DNA of 40,190 nt from Chitinophagales bacterium (GCA_017984135.1 JAGNZZ010000023.1:1-40190), one strand, 5' to 3'; shown: positions 27,387 to 36,557, counted from the stretch's first letter. Numbers and translations are program-made. Notes: generated by a model not told the origin, from the letters alone.

Positions 27387-28463
27387 ATGGGAATCTTAGA
27401 CACCTTTAGAAATGAGTTTATTGACATTATTGAATGGACAGATAACTCCAATGACACTATTGTATGGAAATTTCCTCGTTTTCAAAACGAGATTAAAACG
27501 GGCGCACAACTTACTGTTCGCGAATCACAAGTAGCCATTTTTTTAAATGAGGGAAAATTAGCCGACGTTTACCAGCCTGGAAGGTATGAACTTACAACGG
27601 CTAACATGCCTATTTTAACTACGTTGAAAGGGTGGAAATATGGATTTAATTCTCCATTTAAAGTAGATATTTTTTATGTTAATACCAAACAATTTACAGA
27701 TCAAAAATGGGGTACAAAAAACCCAATTACGCTAAATGATCCGCGTTTTGGTATGATAGAAATTCGAGCATTTGGAAATTTCTCTTTTAGAGTAACGGAT
27801 GCTGGAAAATTTATGCAAGAAATAGCTGGAACAGATGGTAGTTTTACAACGGAAGAAATTAGCAACCAACTAAGAACATTAGTGGTTACTAAATTAACGG
27901 ATGCTATTGCTGAAAGCAAATTAAAAATTGAAGAGTTTGCTTCTAACTTAGACGAGTTTTCAAAATTTGGTACTGAAAAATTAGCAGATGATTTTGACAA
28001 ATATGGTTTAAAAGTTACTTCTATTCTGGTTGAAAATGTTTCGATGCCGGATGAGGTGAAAAAAGAAATTTTCGAACTATCTCGTTTGGATAAAATCGAC
28101 ATGCAAAAATTGACTCAATGGAAAACGGCACAAGGCATTGAAAAAGCAGCAGAAAATGGTGGCTTGGCTGGTGCTTTCGTTGGCGTTGGTTTGGGTGGCA
28201 TTATGCAAGGCGGCATTGCCAACTCTCAACAAAGTGGTGCTGTTCCGCCACCAGTGATGCAAGTTTTTGTAGCAGTTAATGGTGCACAAACTGGCCCTTT
28301 TGATGTGCCGGCTTTAACACAAATGGCTCAAAGTGGCCAATTAATCAAAGATACATTGGTTTGGAAAGCTGGCATGGCTGGCTGGGCAGCAGCTTCCACA
28401 TTGCCGGAATTAGCCACTGTATTAAATTCGGTTCCACCACCATTGGCACCTCCACCTTTATAA
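27387..28463 (+). CDS. SPFH-domain protein with C-terminal GYF_2 domain (YdjI-like)
   Basis: A 358-residue protein. An N-terminal SPFH/YdjI-type domain (about residues 20-245; opening MGILDTFRNEFIDIIEW, then VRESQVAIFLNEGKLADVYQPGRYEL and FGNFSFRVTDAGKFM) is followed by a Gly/Ala-rich linker (AGAFVGVGLGGIMQGG) and a GYF_2 domain at about 290-345 (VNGAQTGPFD, TLVWKAGMAGWAAAS). The tail is proline-rich (PPPLAPPPL). In Bacillus subtilis YdjI works with the zinc-ribbon membrane proteins YdjG/YdjH at the cell membrane and with a PspA homologue. Here a zinc-ribbon membrane protein follows, so a similar partnership is likely (inference). No PspA gene is adjacent. A strong terminator ends this gene. 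Confidence 0.87.
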   Translation: MGILDTFRNEFIDIIEWTDNSNDTIVWKFPRFQNEIKTGAQLTVRESQVAIFLNEGKLADVYQPGRYELTTANMPILTTLKGWKYGFNSPFKVDIFYVNTKQFTDQKWGTKNPITLNDPRFGMIEIRAFGNFSFRVTDAGKFMQEIAGTDGSFTTEEISNQLRTLVVTKLTDAIAESKLKIEEFASNLDEFSKFGTEKLADDFDKYGLKVTSILVENVSMPDEVKKEIFELSRLDKIDMQKLTQWKTAQGIEKAAENGGLAGAFVGVGLGGIMQGGIANSQQSGAVPPPVMQVFVAVNGAQTGPFDVPALTQMAQSGQLIKDTLVWKAGMAGWAAASTLPELATVLNSVPPPLAPPPL

Positions 28464-28474
28464 TTTCTTAGATA

Positions 28475-28512
28475 AAAAAATGGCAAATGATTTATTTCAT
28501 TTGCCATTTTTT
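28475..28512 (+). terminator. Intrinsic terminator between the SPFH and zinc-ribbon genes
   Basis: A 16-bp perfect stem: 28475-28490 (core TGGCAAATGA) with 28497-28512 (core TCATTTGCCA), loop TTTATT, six T at the end. An apparent upstream ATG of the next gene (28480) is inside this stem, so that start is not real. The next gene needs read-through or its own promoter. Confidence 0.85.
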
Positions 28513-28539
28513 AATTTTAATTATATTAAACTCAAAACC

Positions 28540-29622
28540 ATGAGCAACACTTTTGATGATGAAAAAAATCATGAAATAAGTCGAGAATTGAAATGTAACG
28601 ATTGTGGTGCATTGCTCAAATATGCACCTGGAACTGAAAAATTAGCTTGTAAATATTGTGGTGCACAAAATGAAATTAAATCTTCCGAAACACCATTTAC
28701 CGTTGATGAAATTGAATACGAAGAATTTGTCAATAATAAAATTAACCAAGAAGAAAAACAAACGATCAGTACTGTAAAATGTACAAATTGTGGCGCTTCT
28801 ACCACTTTAAAACCTAACGTTACAGCAGATAATTGTGCCTTTTGTGCTTCGCCATTAGTAATACAAAATGGCACAACATCTACCATTATAAAACCAAAAT
28901 ATGTGTTGCCGTTCAAAATAGATGACGCGAAAGCACATCAGCTTTTTAATCAATGGATAAATGGGTTGTGGTTTGCACCTAATGATTTAAAAAAACAGGC
29001 TTCACTGAACGAAAAATTAAAAGGATTGTATTTGCCTTATTGGACCTATGATTCCAATACAACAACAGAATATAGTGGTGAACGTGGTGAATATTATTAT
29101 ATACAAGAAGGAAAAAACAGAGTACGAAAAACAAAATGGTATGCTACTAACGGAACATATAACAAGTTTTTTGATGATGTATGTGTGATTGCTAGTAATA
29201 CCTTACCAAGTGATGAATCTAAAAAATTAGAGCCTTGGGATTTAAAAAATTTAGTGCCTTATGATGAAAAATATATTAGTGGATTTCAAGCGGAATGTTA
29301 TCAGTTAGATGTTCGCAAAGGATTGAATTATGCCAAAAAAATTATGCAAGATCTCATTGACGATGGAATACGACAACAAATTGGTGGCGACGACCAACGC
29401 ATAGATAAAATGCATATCGTTCATAACGACATCTCCTTTAAACATATTCTATTGCCTATTTGGATTAGTGCATATCAGTACAAAAAGAACACGTATCATT
29501 TTATCATCAATGGTAGAAATGGCGATGTACAAGGACAGCGACCTTATAGTGCCATAAAAATTGCATTTGCAATTTTTGCAGTCATTTTTGTGATTTATAT
29601 AATAAACATCGTGTCTAAATAA
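28540..29622 (+). CDS. Double zinc-ribbon membrane-anchored protein (YdjG/TFIIB-type zinc ribbon-like)
   Basis: A 360-residue protein. Two N-terminal zinc ribbons, each with two CxxC pairs, are visible: CNDC...CKYC at about residues 19-41 and CTNC...CAFC at about 78-100. A conserved globular region follows (KYVLPFKIDDAKAHQLFNQWI, GLYLPYWTYDSNTTTEYSGE, RIDKMHIVHNDISFKHILLP). A single C-terminal membrane helix (IAFAIFAVIFVIYIINIV) anchors it, with almost nothing beyond. Such proteins are often mislabelled as helicase or primosomal proteins because of the zinc ribbon; no helicase motifs exist here. Placed after an SPFH protein it resembles the YdjG side of a membrane-stress module. ATG 28540 is chosen since the earlier ATG lies in the terminator stem. 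Confidence 0.82.
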   Translation: MSNTFDDEKNHEISRELKCNDCGALLKYAPGTEKLACKYCGAQNEIKSSETPFTVDEIEYEEFVNNKINQEEKQTISTVKCTNCGASTTLKPNVTADNCAFCASPLVIQNGTTSTIIKPKYVLPFKIDDAKAHQLFNQWINGLWFAPNDLKKQASLNEKLKGLYLPYWTYDSNTTTEYSGERGEYYYIQEGKNRVRKTKWYATNGTYNKFFDDVCVIASNTLPSDESKKLEPWDLKNLVPYDEKYISGFQAECYQLDVRKGLNYAKKIMQDLIDDGIRQQIGGDDQRIDKMHIVHNDISFKHILLPIWISAYQYKKNTYHFIINGRNGDVQGQRPYSAIKIAFAIFAVIFVIYIINIVSK

Positions 29623-29841
29623 ATGCCGTTTTTTATCCTTTAATTTTACTTTGAGATTTCTATTTACTGCTTGAAGTATTTACTATTGGAAACAAAAAAT
29701 ACACTTTGGTGTCGGTATTCTTCTCACGATGGTAGTGAAGCACATTGAAAAATATGTAATAATCTTCTGAAATCAAAAATGAAATTATGTATAGTAAAAA
29801 AACGGGCATTATTCTTGTGTCGTAAAAGAAATAATTTTTTG

Positions 29842-29849
29842 TACTTTTG
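29842..29849 (+). promoter_or_regulatory. -7 promoter element (TACTTTTG) in the long gap
   Basis: Exact TAnnTTTG, with a TTG at 29815-29817 at a somewhat long 24-base spacing. The nearest downstream start is 268 bases away, so a transcript from here would have a long leader or be non-coding. Confidence 0.4.
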
Positions 29850-29985
29850 GATTTGAACGCTACTAGTGGATATGGTATTTAATCTTATATAAAAAGTCAA
29901 TTTTACCTACAAAAAACTGACTGATTTAGTACAAATAGTTTATTCGTTCAAAATATTGCAAAAAATAGTATAAAAAGGGAAAATT

Positions 29986-30008
29986 AAGAAGGAATGACAA
30001 GCCTTCTT
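29986..30008. repeat. Inverted repeat (hairpin) in the long gap
   Basis: AAGAAGG (29986-29992) and CCTTCTT (30002-30008) with a nine-base loop. The plus-strand tail is not T-rich enough for a good terminator; the minus-strand tail (AATTTTCC) is slightly better but no minus gene ends here. Confidence 0.45.
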
Positions 30009-30116
30009 GCTATTTCTAAAGTACAAAAAAAACTAATGAAAACAAGAAAAAAGTTGCGATAGATATTCTTTTCTGCGTGAACGCTTTCTTTATTTAATAG
30101 GTAGAAATATTACAAT

Positions 30117-30818
30117 ATGCAACAAGGCAAACTTTATTTAATTCCAATTGTGCTGGCTGAAAATACGAGCCATTTTATTCCTTCGTTTACTAAAACTATT
30201 TTGGAAGAAACCAATATTTATATTGTTGAAAATATAAAAACCGCTCGACGATTCATTAAATCTATTCTTAAAGAAAAAAATATTGATGCATGTGTTTTTG
30301 TAGAATTAGATAAGCATCAGCAATATAAATTCGATGATACCATTTTAACCGAAATATTTAATGGGAAAAATATAGGACTAATGAGCGAAGCCGGCACGCC
30401 TTGCATCGCTGATCCTGGAAATAAAGTAGTAGAAATGGCACACGAAATGAACATACAAGTAGTTCCATTGGTTGGTCCAAGTTCTATTTTAATGGCATTG
30501 ATGGCAAGTGGTTTTAACGGACAGCAATTCTCCTTTAACGGCTATCTACCTATTGAAGCCAATGCACGCAAATCAGCATTACAACAAATGGAAACCTTAG
30601 CAAAAAAAGGCATCACACAACTATTTATGGATACGCCTTATCGCAATCAAAAATTGTTAGAAGAATTGATTCAATTTTGCAAATACGACTCAATGTTGTG
30701 TATTGCTTGCAACATTACCGCCAATAATGAAATGATAAAAACATTACCATTGGCAGAATGGAAAAAACAAAAACCAGATTTACATAAAAAACCTGCTATT
30801 TTTATACTTGGAAAATGA
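30117..30818 (+). CDS. RsmI-like SAM-dependent methyltransferase (tetrapyrrole-methylase fold, short form)
   Basis: A 233-residue protein of the RsmI/TP-methylase superfamily. It has the family's LYLIPIVLAEN start, SEAGTPCIADPGNKVVEMAH (the SEAGxPxIxDPG motif, residues about 90-108), VPLVGPSSILMALMASGFNGQQFSFNGYLP, and a C-terminal HKKPAIFILGK. RsmI 2'-O-methylates C1402 of 16S rRNA. This protein lacks part of the usual N-terminus and the C-terminal extension (RsmI is about 280), so it is the short Bacteroidota paralogue whose exact target is unproven. It overlaps the DUF3109 gene by 4 bases (ATGA). Confidence 0.85.
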   Translation: MQQGKLYLIPIVLAENTSHFIPSFTKTILEETNIYIVENIKTARRFIKSILKEKNIDACVFVELDKHQQYKFDDTILTEIFNGKNIGLMSEAGTPCIADPGNKVVEMAHEMNIQVVPLVGPSSILMALMASGFNGQQFSFNGYLPIEANARKSALQQMETLAKKGITQLFMDTPYRNQKLLEELIQFCKYDSMLCIACNITANNEMIKTLPLAEWKKQKPDLHKKPAIFILGK

Positions 30819-31408
30819 TACTAATAGACGACAAATTAATCAGCGATGATGTAGTAGAAAAACACTTTGTCTGCAACATTAAAAAATGCAAAGGCATTTG
30901 CTGTGTAGAAGGCGACAGTGGTGCACCTGTAGAAAAAAATGAGACTAAAATCTTAAAAAAAATCTATCCAAAAATAAAAAAATACTTGTTGCCAGAAGGC
31001 ATAAAAGCCATTGAAGAACAAGGTACGTTTGTTGCAGAACCTGATGATGAATACACTGCTTTCGCTACACCTTTAATTGATGGAGGTGCTTGTGCTTATG
31101 TAAATTATGAACAAGATGGCACCATCACTTGCGCTATTGAAAAAGCATGGAAAGATGGCGTGATAGATTTTCAAAAACCCATTAGTTGCCATTTATATCC
31201 AATTCGCTTAAAACCCATGGATACAATAGTTGCTGTCAATTATGATGAATGGGATATTTGCAGCGATGCCTGCAAACTTGGCGCAAAATTAAAAGTGCCT
31301 TTGTATGTTTTTGTAAAAGATGCTTTAGTTAGAAAATTTGGTGATGAATTTTATTCCACCTTAGAATATGCTGCTCAAGAACATGAAAAAAAGAAGACTA
31401 AACGTTAA
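30815..31408 (+). CDS. DUF3109 family cysteine-rich protein
   Basis: A 197-residue protein with conserved cysteine clusters: CNIKKCKGICC near residues 20-30, GGACAYV, ITCAIE, ISCHLYPIR and CSDAC. The pattern resembles YkgJ-type metal (zinc or iron) binding folds, so a metal or Fe-S cluster is likely, though the function of DUF3109 is not established. Translationally coupled to the RsmI-like gene by a 4-base overlap. Its stop overlaps that of the convergent RmlD-like gene by 4 bases. Confidence 0.88.
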   Translation: MILIDDKLISDDVVEKHFVCNIKKCKGICCVEGDSGAPVEKNETKILKKIYPKIKKYLLPEGIKAIEEQGTFVAEPDDEYTAFATPLIDGGACAYVNYEQDGTITCAIEKAWKDGVIDFQKPISCHLYPIRLKPMDTIVAVNYDEWDICSDACKLGAKLKVPLYVFVKDALVRKFGDEFYSTLEYAAQEHEKKKTKR

Positions 31409-32307
31409 TCTAAATAGCCTTGATAATAGTTTTCTACATATTCTTGTAAGCAAACTTTCCAATCACGCATACTATTCATTTGGCGCAAATCTAATTTTTT
31501 ATTGATGAGTCGTTCGCTTGGCGGTCGTTGAGAAAAATATTCTTTTGCCCAAAAATCAGAATCGACTGCTGTAATTTTAATTTCATTTTCTTTGCCTACC
31601 AAACGCACTAATTCTGTGGCTACTTCCAATCGTCCGGTGATGCCGCCGCAAACCATATTATATAAACCCCAAACTTCATTTTGCAACAACAATTTCACGT
31701 TGTTGGCAAAATCATACGTTAAGGTTGGTGTGCCTAATTTATCGTTTACAATAAATAATTCATTTTTTCCGTCTTTCAATTGTTGCATCAACTTTTGAAT
31801 AAACTTCTTGTCTTTTTTCGGACCTGCGCCCATCATCCAGCCAGCACGACAAATTAAATGTTGCGTTTTATTTTGTTGCACATATACTTCTGCTGCCCAT
31901 TTACTGCGTGCATAATGCCCGAGTGGATTTGGAATATCCCAATCGTCAAAAGTATCTTTTGTGCCATCAAAAATGCCTGCTGTTGAAATATACAACATCG
32001 GAATATTTAGTGCATTGGAAATATGTACGGCATTTTCTACAGCAATAGTATTGGTTAAATAAGCATCATCTTGGTTTGTATCGCAATACTCTAAAGAAGT
32101 ATGCGCTCCGAGATGGAATAAATAATCTGGTTTGAAATCAAGAACATCTTTTTTATACGCTTCAAAATCTCTAAAATCCAAGAATGAAAGCCAATCTTCG
32201 TTTACATCTTTATCGGTGCATTTTAAATCGTAATCATCTTTAAAGATTTTGTAAAAACCTTCGCCCAACATTCCACCACAACCGGCTATATATATTTTCT
32301 TTTTCAT
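31405..32307 (-). CDS. RmlD-like NAD(P)-dependent sugar-nucleotide reductase/epimerase
   Basis: A 300-residue extended SDR protein. GCGGMLGEGF (residues 9-18) is a slightly variant dinucleotide-binding motif of the RmlD_sub_bind group. YARSK gives the catalytic Tyr-x-x-x-Lys. HLGAHTSLEYCDTNQDDAYLTNT and ISTAGIFDGT match dTDP-4-dehydrorhamnose reductase-type proteins. The true substrate cannot be decided because rmlABC are not present. Last of a three-gene minus-strand operon (16-base gap) with a GT4 glycosyltransferase and a GT-C-like protein. Confidence 0.85.
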   Translation of the reverse strand: MKKKIYIAGCGGMLGEGFYKIFKDDYDLKCTDKDVNEDWLSFLDFRDFEAYKKDVLDFKPDYLFHLGAHTSLEYCDTNQDDAYLTNTIAVENAVHISNALNIPMLYISTAGIFDGTKDTFDDWDIPNPLGHYARSKWAAEVYVQQNKTQHLICRAGWMMGAGPKKDKKFIQKLMQQLKDGKNELFIVNDKLGTPTLTYDFANNVKLLLQNEVWGLYNMVCGGITGRLEVATELVRLVGKENEIKITAVDSDFWAKEYFSQRPPSERLINKKLDLRQMNSMRDWKVCLQEYVENYYQGYLD

Positions 32308-32323
32308 TGATTTGGATAATATT

Positions 32324-33406
32324 TTACACTAAACTTTTTAATATCTGCAAATATACGGGTTTGTTTGCTTCTATGGAAAATTTATCTAAAACGGTTTGTC
32401 GTGCATTTGTGCCAATGCGTTTTCGTTCTTCTGGGTGGTCAATTAAATATTTTAATTTCGCTACCCATTCTTCTTCTGTTTTGACTAAGAATCCATTTTC
32501 ATTATCCGTAATTACTCTATTGATGGCTGCGCCTACATTAGTCGCGACCACTGGCAAAGCAAACGCCATATAAGTCAAGGCTTTTAGTCCGCTTTTGCCC
32601 ATCACCCAAGCATCTGTAGGCAATGGATACACACCAATATCCATGCCTTGTAATTGCGCTGCTTCTTGTTCTTTATTCCAATCTAAGTATTCATATTCTA
32701 CGCCTTCCAAATGAAATTGAAAATTGCCAATTACACGTAATTTGAATTTTCTTTCTTTGGCTAATTGTTGGAAAACGTTAGTCAATAAATACAAATAAGG
32801 AACGGTAGAATGTGTGCCTGTCCAACCAATAACAATAGGCTTATCATTAGAATAAGTATTAACCGGAAACATTCTTACCGTATCCAACGTAGAAGAAATA
32901 TCGGTGCAGTTATTACAATATTTTTTAGCAAAATCGTTTAAATCCGGTGTACACGTAATCACGTGGTTGGCATATTTCATTAAAGCAATCGACTTGTTTT
33001 TCCCTTTCAGCATATAAATCAAATTATTCATGGCTGAACCTTCCGATTTATAAATCATATCGTCTATGTCATAGATAATATTCTTGGAAAGTTTGCGGAC
33101 AAACCATTCAAAAATAGGTGGTCCTAAAGGTGTCACCCAAAGATGCACATAAACAATATCGTATTGATGTAGTCGAAATAAATCCAAGAAACGACGGGTA
33201 TACCCACGAATGGTTCCGAGCATTTTACGCAGTAAAAATCCGGGTTGATAGATTACTTCCCATAAATCATCATCTACAAAAGAACTGGTTTTTAGTTCAA
33301 AACCATTTTTTTCAAAATGCTCAAAATATTGTTCATATTTCAAGCGTTGGCTCGCTGCTTTGCCATAAGGATAAGGAGAAAGAAACAATACTTTTTTAGA
33401 CGACAT
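32324..33406 (-). CDS. Family 4 glycosyltransferase (GT-B fold)
   Basis: A 360-residue cytoplasmic glycosyltransferase. The C-terminal nucleotide-sugar domain has VIGWTGTHSTVPYL, MDIGVYPLP, GKSGLKALTYMAFALPVVATNVG and DNENGFLV, the standard GT4 E/G-rich order (the usual Glu of the EX7E pattern is replaced by the GKSGLK context). The N-terminal domain begins KVLFLSPYPYGKAASQRLKYEQY. It probably adds one sugar to a lipid-linked glycan. It lies 11 bases after the GT-C-like gene and 16 before the RmlD-like gene. Confidence 0.88.
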   Translation of the reverse strand: MSSKKVLFLSPYPYGKAASQRLKYEQYFEHFEKNGFELKTSSFVDDDLWEVIYQPGFLLRKMLGTIRGYTRRFLDLFRLHQYDIVYVHLWVTPLGPPIFEWFVRKLSKNIIYDIDDMIYKSEGSAMNNLIYMLKGKNKSIALMKYANHVITCTPDLNDFAKKYCNNCTDISSTLDTVRMFPVNTYSNDKPIVIGWTGTHSTVPYLYLLTNVFQQLAKERKFKLRVIGNFQFHLEGVEYEYLDWNKEQEAAQLQGMDIGVYPLPTDAWVMGKSGLKALTYMAFALPVVATNVGAAINRVITDNENGFLVKTEEEWVAKLKYLIDHPEERKRIGTNARQTVLDKFSIEANKPVYLQILKSLV

Positions 33407-33417
33407 GAATAGTAGAG

Positions 33418-34833
33418 TTAGGAATTAATATCTTTTTTGATTCTATTTTTAAAATGAAATTGATACATTAAAAAAGCTAAGATAAACAAATAGAAAAAGC
33501 GAACAGGAATCGTATATCGTGATTGGATAGCAAAAGGCACATGAATACCCGCAAAATAAACACACCAAAAGAGAGGTATAATTAAGATTAAAAGGGATTT
33601 TCTATCCTTGACAAGTGCCCATAAAAAATAGACTAAAAATAAAATTAAAGTGATAAATGTCGTAACAAACAAAATTAAAGATGGAACTAATTTTGATACA
33701 TCATTTTGTTCCAACTGATGAGCCGCCAATCCCGTAAACCACAATCGGAAAAAGGTATATACCTTTAAAGGTATGGTATAAGCTAAATCAGATAGAAAAT
33801 GCTGAATAGCAAGTTTCTTAAGTAAATCTTCACGAACTATCGTGTATTTTGAATTATATGTGATGAATAATTCTGGGTGTTTTTTCATTTCTAAAATCTG
33901 AATTGAATCTCGAGCGGTTAAATATTTACTGCATATTTGATCAATACTATCAAACTCTTGATTGAATAATTTGATATTTTGTGCTATCTCTTTTTTCTCT
34001 ACAAAGTTAAAAAGTATATCTTCATACATTACGTTTCTCCAATATCTCGTTTCTACATTATTCAACATTTTTGGGCTCCAATAACTCAAATACATCACGC
34101 CACCACCACCTTCTAAAGGCGTAATTTTAAATACATCATGGTGTTTCTTATTCCAAAATGCATACGGCAATAATGTGAGTATAAATAAAAAAATGAATGT
34201 AAAAGTAAACGCAAATCTTTCTTTACGTTGGTTCAATAAATAATATCCAAATCGAATAAATGGGATAAATAAGATAATAGGTCGAAGTTGAAAACAAAAC
34301 CCATACAACAACACTAAAACAATTGTTTTTTTCCAACTGCTTGGCCATTTTAATTCAATAAAAAGTATGAATGTAACGACAAACAACACTAAGTTTTCTG
34401 GAAAAATAAACGCAGTATAAGATAAAGTAACAAAGTTAAACAGGACTAAAATCAAGAATAGATTTTTTAAAAAAAAACTATTGTCGTAATATTCAATGAT
34501 ACGTAACATTAAATACAATGCAACCATCAATAAAATCCATTGAATAAATTGGATAAATACTACTGATTTACTGATAAAACTTAGGCCATATAAAAACAAG
34601 GGAAAACCTGGATTTCGAAACGTATCCGGAATATAGTCTTTCAAAAAATACCAATATGAATAGCGACCTTCTTCAAATCCTTTTATGTAATACAAATATG
34701 TATAATGATCGCCGGATGGTACATTTCTATTTATAAACCATAATATTAAACTTAAGAGTACAACTAATGTTGTAAAAAAATAATAGGTTCCTTTTTTATT
34801 AAGAATATCAATCGCTTTCTGCAGAAACTGCAT
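33418..34833 (-). CDS. GT-C-like polytopic membrane protein (probable lipid-linked sugar transferase)
   Basis: A 471-residue protein with about eleven hydrophobic segments. Its first periplasmic loop has GDHYTYLYYIKGFEEGRYSYWYF and then FRNPGFPLFLYG, the same acidic-residue-then-(R/K)xPxxP arrangement as in the protein at 1903-3420, which marks GT39/ArnT-type transferases. A hydrophilic segment at about 230-340 precedes the last helices. First gene of the minus-strand glycan operon. An alternative is a polymerase-type membrane protein, but the loop motif favours a transferase. Confidence 0.7.
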   Translation of the reverse strand: MQFLQKAIDILNKKGTYYFFTTLVVLLSLILWFINRNVPSGDHYTYLYYIKGFEEGRYSYWYFLKDYIPDTFRNPGFPLFLYGLSFISKSVVFIQFIQWILLMVALYLMLRIIEYYDNSFFLKNLFLILVLFNFVTLSYTAFIFPENLVLFVVTFILFIELKWPSSWKKTIVLVLLYGFCFQLRPIILFIPFIRFGYYLLNQRKERFAFTFTFIFLFILTLLPYAFWNKKHHDVFKITPLEGGGGVMYLSYWSPKMLNNVETRYWRNVMYEDILFNFVEKKEIAQNIKLFNQEFDSIDQICSKYLTARDSIQILEMKKHPELFITYNSKYTIVREDLLKKLAIQHFLSDLAYTIPLKVYTFFRLWFTGLAAHQLEQNDVSKLVPSLILFVTTFITLILFLVYFLWALVKDRKSLLILIIPLFWCVYFAGIHVPFAIQSRYTIPVRFFYLFILAFLMYQFHFKNRIKKDINS

Positions 34834-34853
34834 AAATTAGTGTGTATTTTGCG

Positions 34854-34861
34854 TAAATTTA
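34854..34861 (-). promoter_or_regulatory. Candidate -7 element (TAAATTTA) of the minus-strand glycan operon
   Basis: TAAATTTAC on the minus strand, 20 bases before the ATG at 34833. The core is palindromic, but the following CGC fits the minus orientation. The plus-strand wbp cassette has its own weaker candidate TACATTTT at 34888-34895. Confidence 0.35.
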
Positions 34862-34899
34862 AACATTATTCGTGAAATATCATTTCGTACATTTTTACT

Positions 34900-35994
34900 A
34901 TGCACAATATTCCCATCGTTGACGTACAAAAGCAATTTTTTTCCATCCAGGCAGAAATGGAAACCGCCGTATTGGAATGTTTAAAAGATGGACATTATAT
35001 TGGCGGTAAAAACGTAGCAAATTTTGAAAAACAACTTGCTCAATATCTAGGAATTAATTATTGCGTTAGTTGTGCCAATGGAACGGATGCCTTACAGCTG
35101 GCTTTAATGGCATTGCCACTTCCAAAAGGAAGCAAAATTATGGTTCCTGCATTTACGTATATTTCTACGGCAGAAGTTGCGAAATTATTAGGCTATGAAT
35201 TGGTTTATTGCGATGTAGATATTGCAACATTTAATGTAACTGTCGAGCATATACAATCGGCATGGCAAAAGGATATTAAAGCGATTATTGTTGTTCATTT
35301 ATTTGGGCAAGTTTGCGACATTACAAGCATAGAAAATTTCTGTACGGAAAAAAATATTTTTCTTGTTGAAGATAATGCGCAAGCACTTGGATCAGAAAAA
35401 AACATACAGCGAAATAGCATTATTACTACTTCCTTCTACCCAACCAAAAACCTAGGTGCTTATGGCGATGGCGGCGCACTTTTCTGCAACAATGAAACAC
35501 TTGCCTTAACTATAAAAAAAATGGCCAATCACGGGCAAACCAAAAAATATTATCACGAAATAGTTGGCATAAATTCTCGTTTAGATACTTTGCAAGCCGC
35601 CATTTTACAAGTAAAATTAAAGTATTTAGATGCGGCAAATCTTAAAAGAAAAAATATTGCAGCACAGTATCAACAAGCATTGTGTAAAATAGAACAAATT
35701 GAGTTGCCCATTGCAAAAAACGAACATATTTATCATCAATATACTTTAAAAATAAAAAATAATTTAAGAGATAAACTGCGCCATTTTTTAGCGGAACAAC
35801 AAATACAAACTGCTGTTCATTATCCGTTGCCTATTTATCATCAACAAGCATTTTATCAAGAAAATATTTCATTGCCAAACAGTGAACAACTTTGCAATAG
35901 CGTTTTGTCTATTCCCATTTTTCCTGAACTTACTCATGAACAAATCGCTTATATTTGTACTAGTATAAATACATTCTTTGAGCAAAATGGATAA
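34900..35994 (+). CDS. wbpE: DegT/DnrJ/EryC1-family aminotransferase, WbpE-like
   Basis: A 364-residue PLP enzyme. PLP contacts are seen in [12 protein letters not shown] (phosphate loop, residues about 58-69), VEDNAQALG (Asp158), and the Schiff-base lysine Lys183 in [15 protein letters not shown]. The neighbours are WbpD-like and WbpB-like genes, so the likely reaction is amination of UDP-3-keto-GlcNAcA to UDP-GlcNAc(3NH2)A. That specificity comes from context; the family alone includes many sugar aminotransferases. It overlaps the next gene by 8 bases. Confidence 0.88.
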   Translation: MHNIPIVDVQKQFFSIQAEMETAVLECLKDGHYIGGKNVANFEKQLAQYLGINYCVSCANGTDALQLALMALPLPKGSKIMVPAFTYISTAEVAKLLGYELVYCDVDIATFNVTVEHIQSAWQKDIKAIIVVHLFGQVCDITSIENFCTEKNIFLVEDNAQALGSEKNIQRNSIITTSFYPTKNLGAYGDGGALFCNNETLALTIKKMANHGQTKKYYHEIVGINSRLDTLQAAILQVKLKYLDAANLKRKNIAAQYQQALCKIEQIELPIAKNEHIYHQYTLKIKNNLRDKLRHFLAEQQIQTAVHYPLPIYHQQAFYQENISLPNSEQLCNSVLSIPIFPELTHEQIAYICTSINTFFEQNG

Positions 35995-36556
35995 TTATTT
36001 TACACACGAAACCGCAATTGTAGATATTGGTGCAACCATTGGAAACCATAGTAAAATATGGCATTTCTGTCATATAATGCAAGCTAAAATTGGTGAAAAC
36101 TGCATTTTAGGACAAAATGTTTTTATTGCCAATAATGTTATTCTGGGCAATGGCGTAAAAGTGCAAAATAATGTTTCTATATATGAAGGTGTACAATGCG
36201 AAGATGATGTTTTTATCGGACCTTCTGTGGTATTTACGAATGTCATTAATCCGCGAAGTTTTATTGAAAGAAAAACAGAATATAAAACAACTATTGTAAA
36301 AAAAGGAGTGAGCATTGGTGCTAATGCCACTATAGTTTGTGGCGTTAGCATTGGCGAATATGCTTTTATTGGCGCAGGTGCTGTTGTTACCAAAGATGTT
36401 CCTGCTTATGCTTTAGTAATAGGAAATCCAGCAAAACAAACCGCTTGGGTTTGCCGTTGTGGAAATAAATTGCAGTTTGAAAATGACTTGGCTGTTTGTT
36501 CTGTTTCCGGAGAAAAATATATATTAAAGGATAAACAAGTGATTCGATTAGCATAA
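35987..36556 (+). CDS. wbpD: Left-handed beta-helix N-acetyltransferase, WbpD/WlbB-like
   Basis: A 189-residue hexapeptide-repeat acyltransferase (from ATG 35987; a TTG at 35978 opens the frame). Repeats such as [68 protein letters not shown] run through the protein, with His in the WHFCH position as catalytic base. It ends [19 protein letters not shown], the typical tail of WbpD-type enzymes. It would acetylate the 3-amino group of UDP-GlcNAc(3NH2)A using acetyl-CoA. Overlap with wbpE (8 bases) and a 1-base gap to wbpB show a tight operon. Confidence 0.88.
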   Translation: MDNYFTHETAIVDIGATIGNHSKIWHFCHIMQAKIGENCILGQNVFIANNVILGNGVKVQNNVSIYEGVQCEDDVFIGPSVVFTNVINPRSFIERKTEYKTTIVKKGVSIGANATIVCGVSIGEYAFIGAGAVVTKDVPAYALVIGNPAKQTAWVCRCGNKLQFENDLAVCSVSGEKYILKDKQVIRLA

Positions 36557-36557
36557 T

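Larger units (their letters stand above)
29623..30116. other. 494-bp stretch without a recognisable gene
   Basis: This AT-rich gap is by far the longest in the window. I find no convincing reading frame. It holds an exact -7-type element (29842-29849) and a 7-bp hairpin (29986-30008), both plus-oriented relative to the next gene. It may be a long leader, an unrecognised RNA gene or decayed sequence. Confidence 0.6.

Noticed and set aside
28480..28539. Upstream ATG that would extend the zinc-ribbon protein by 20 residues
   Set aside because: It lies inside the stem of a strong terminator, and the extension has no family-like sequence.
29841..29862. Minus-strand GTTCAAATCC resembling a tRNA T-loop in the long gap
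   Set aside because: The flanks do not pair into a T-stem, there is no acceptor stem, anticodon arm or CCA nearby.
31117..31132. Second sigma-54-like site, TGGCAC then TTGC
   Set aside because: The spacing is one base too long (six instead of five) and it lies inside the DUF3109 coding sequence.
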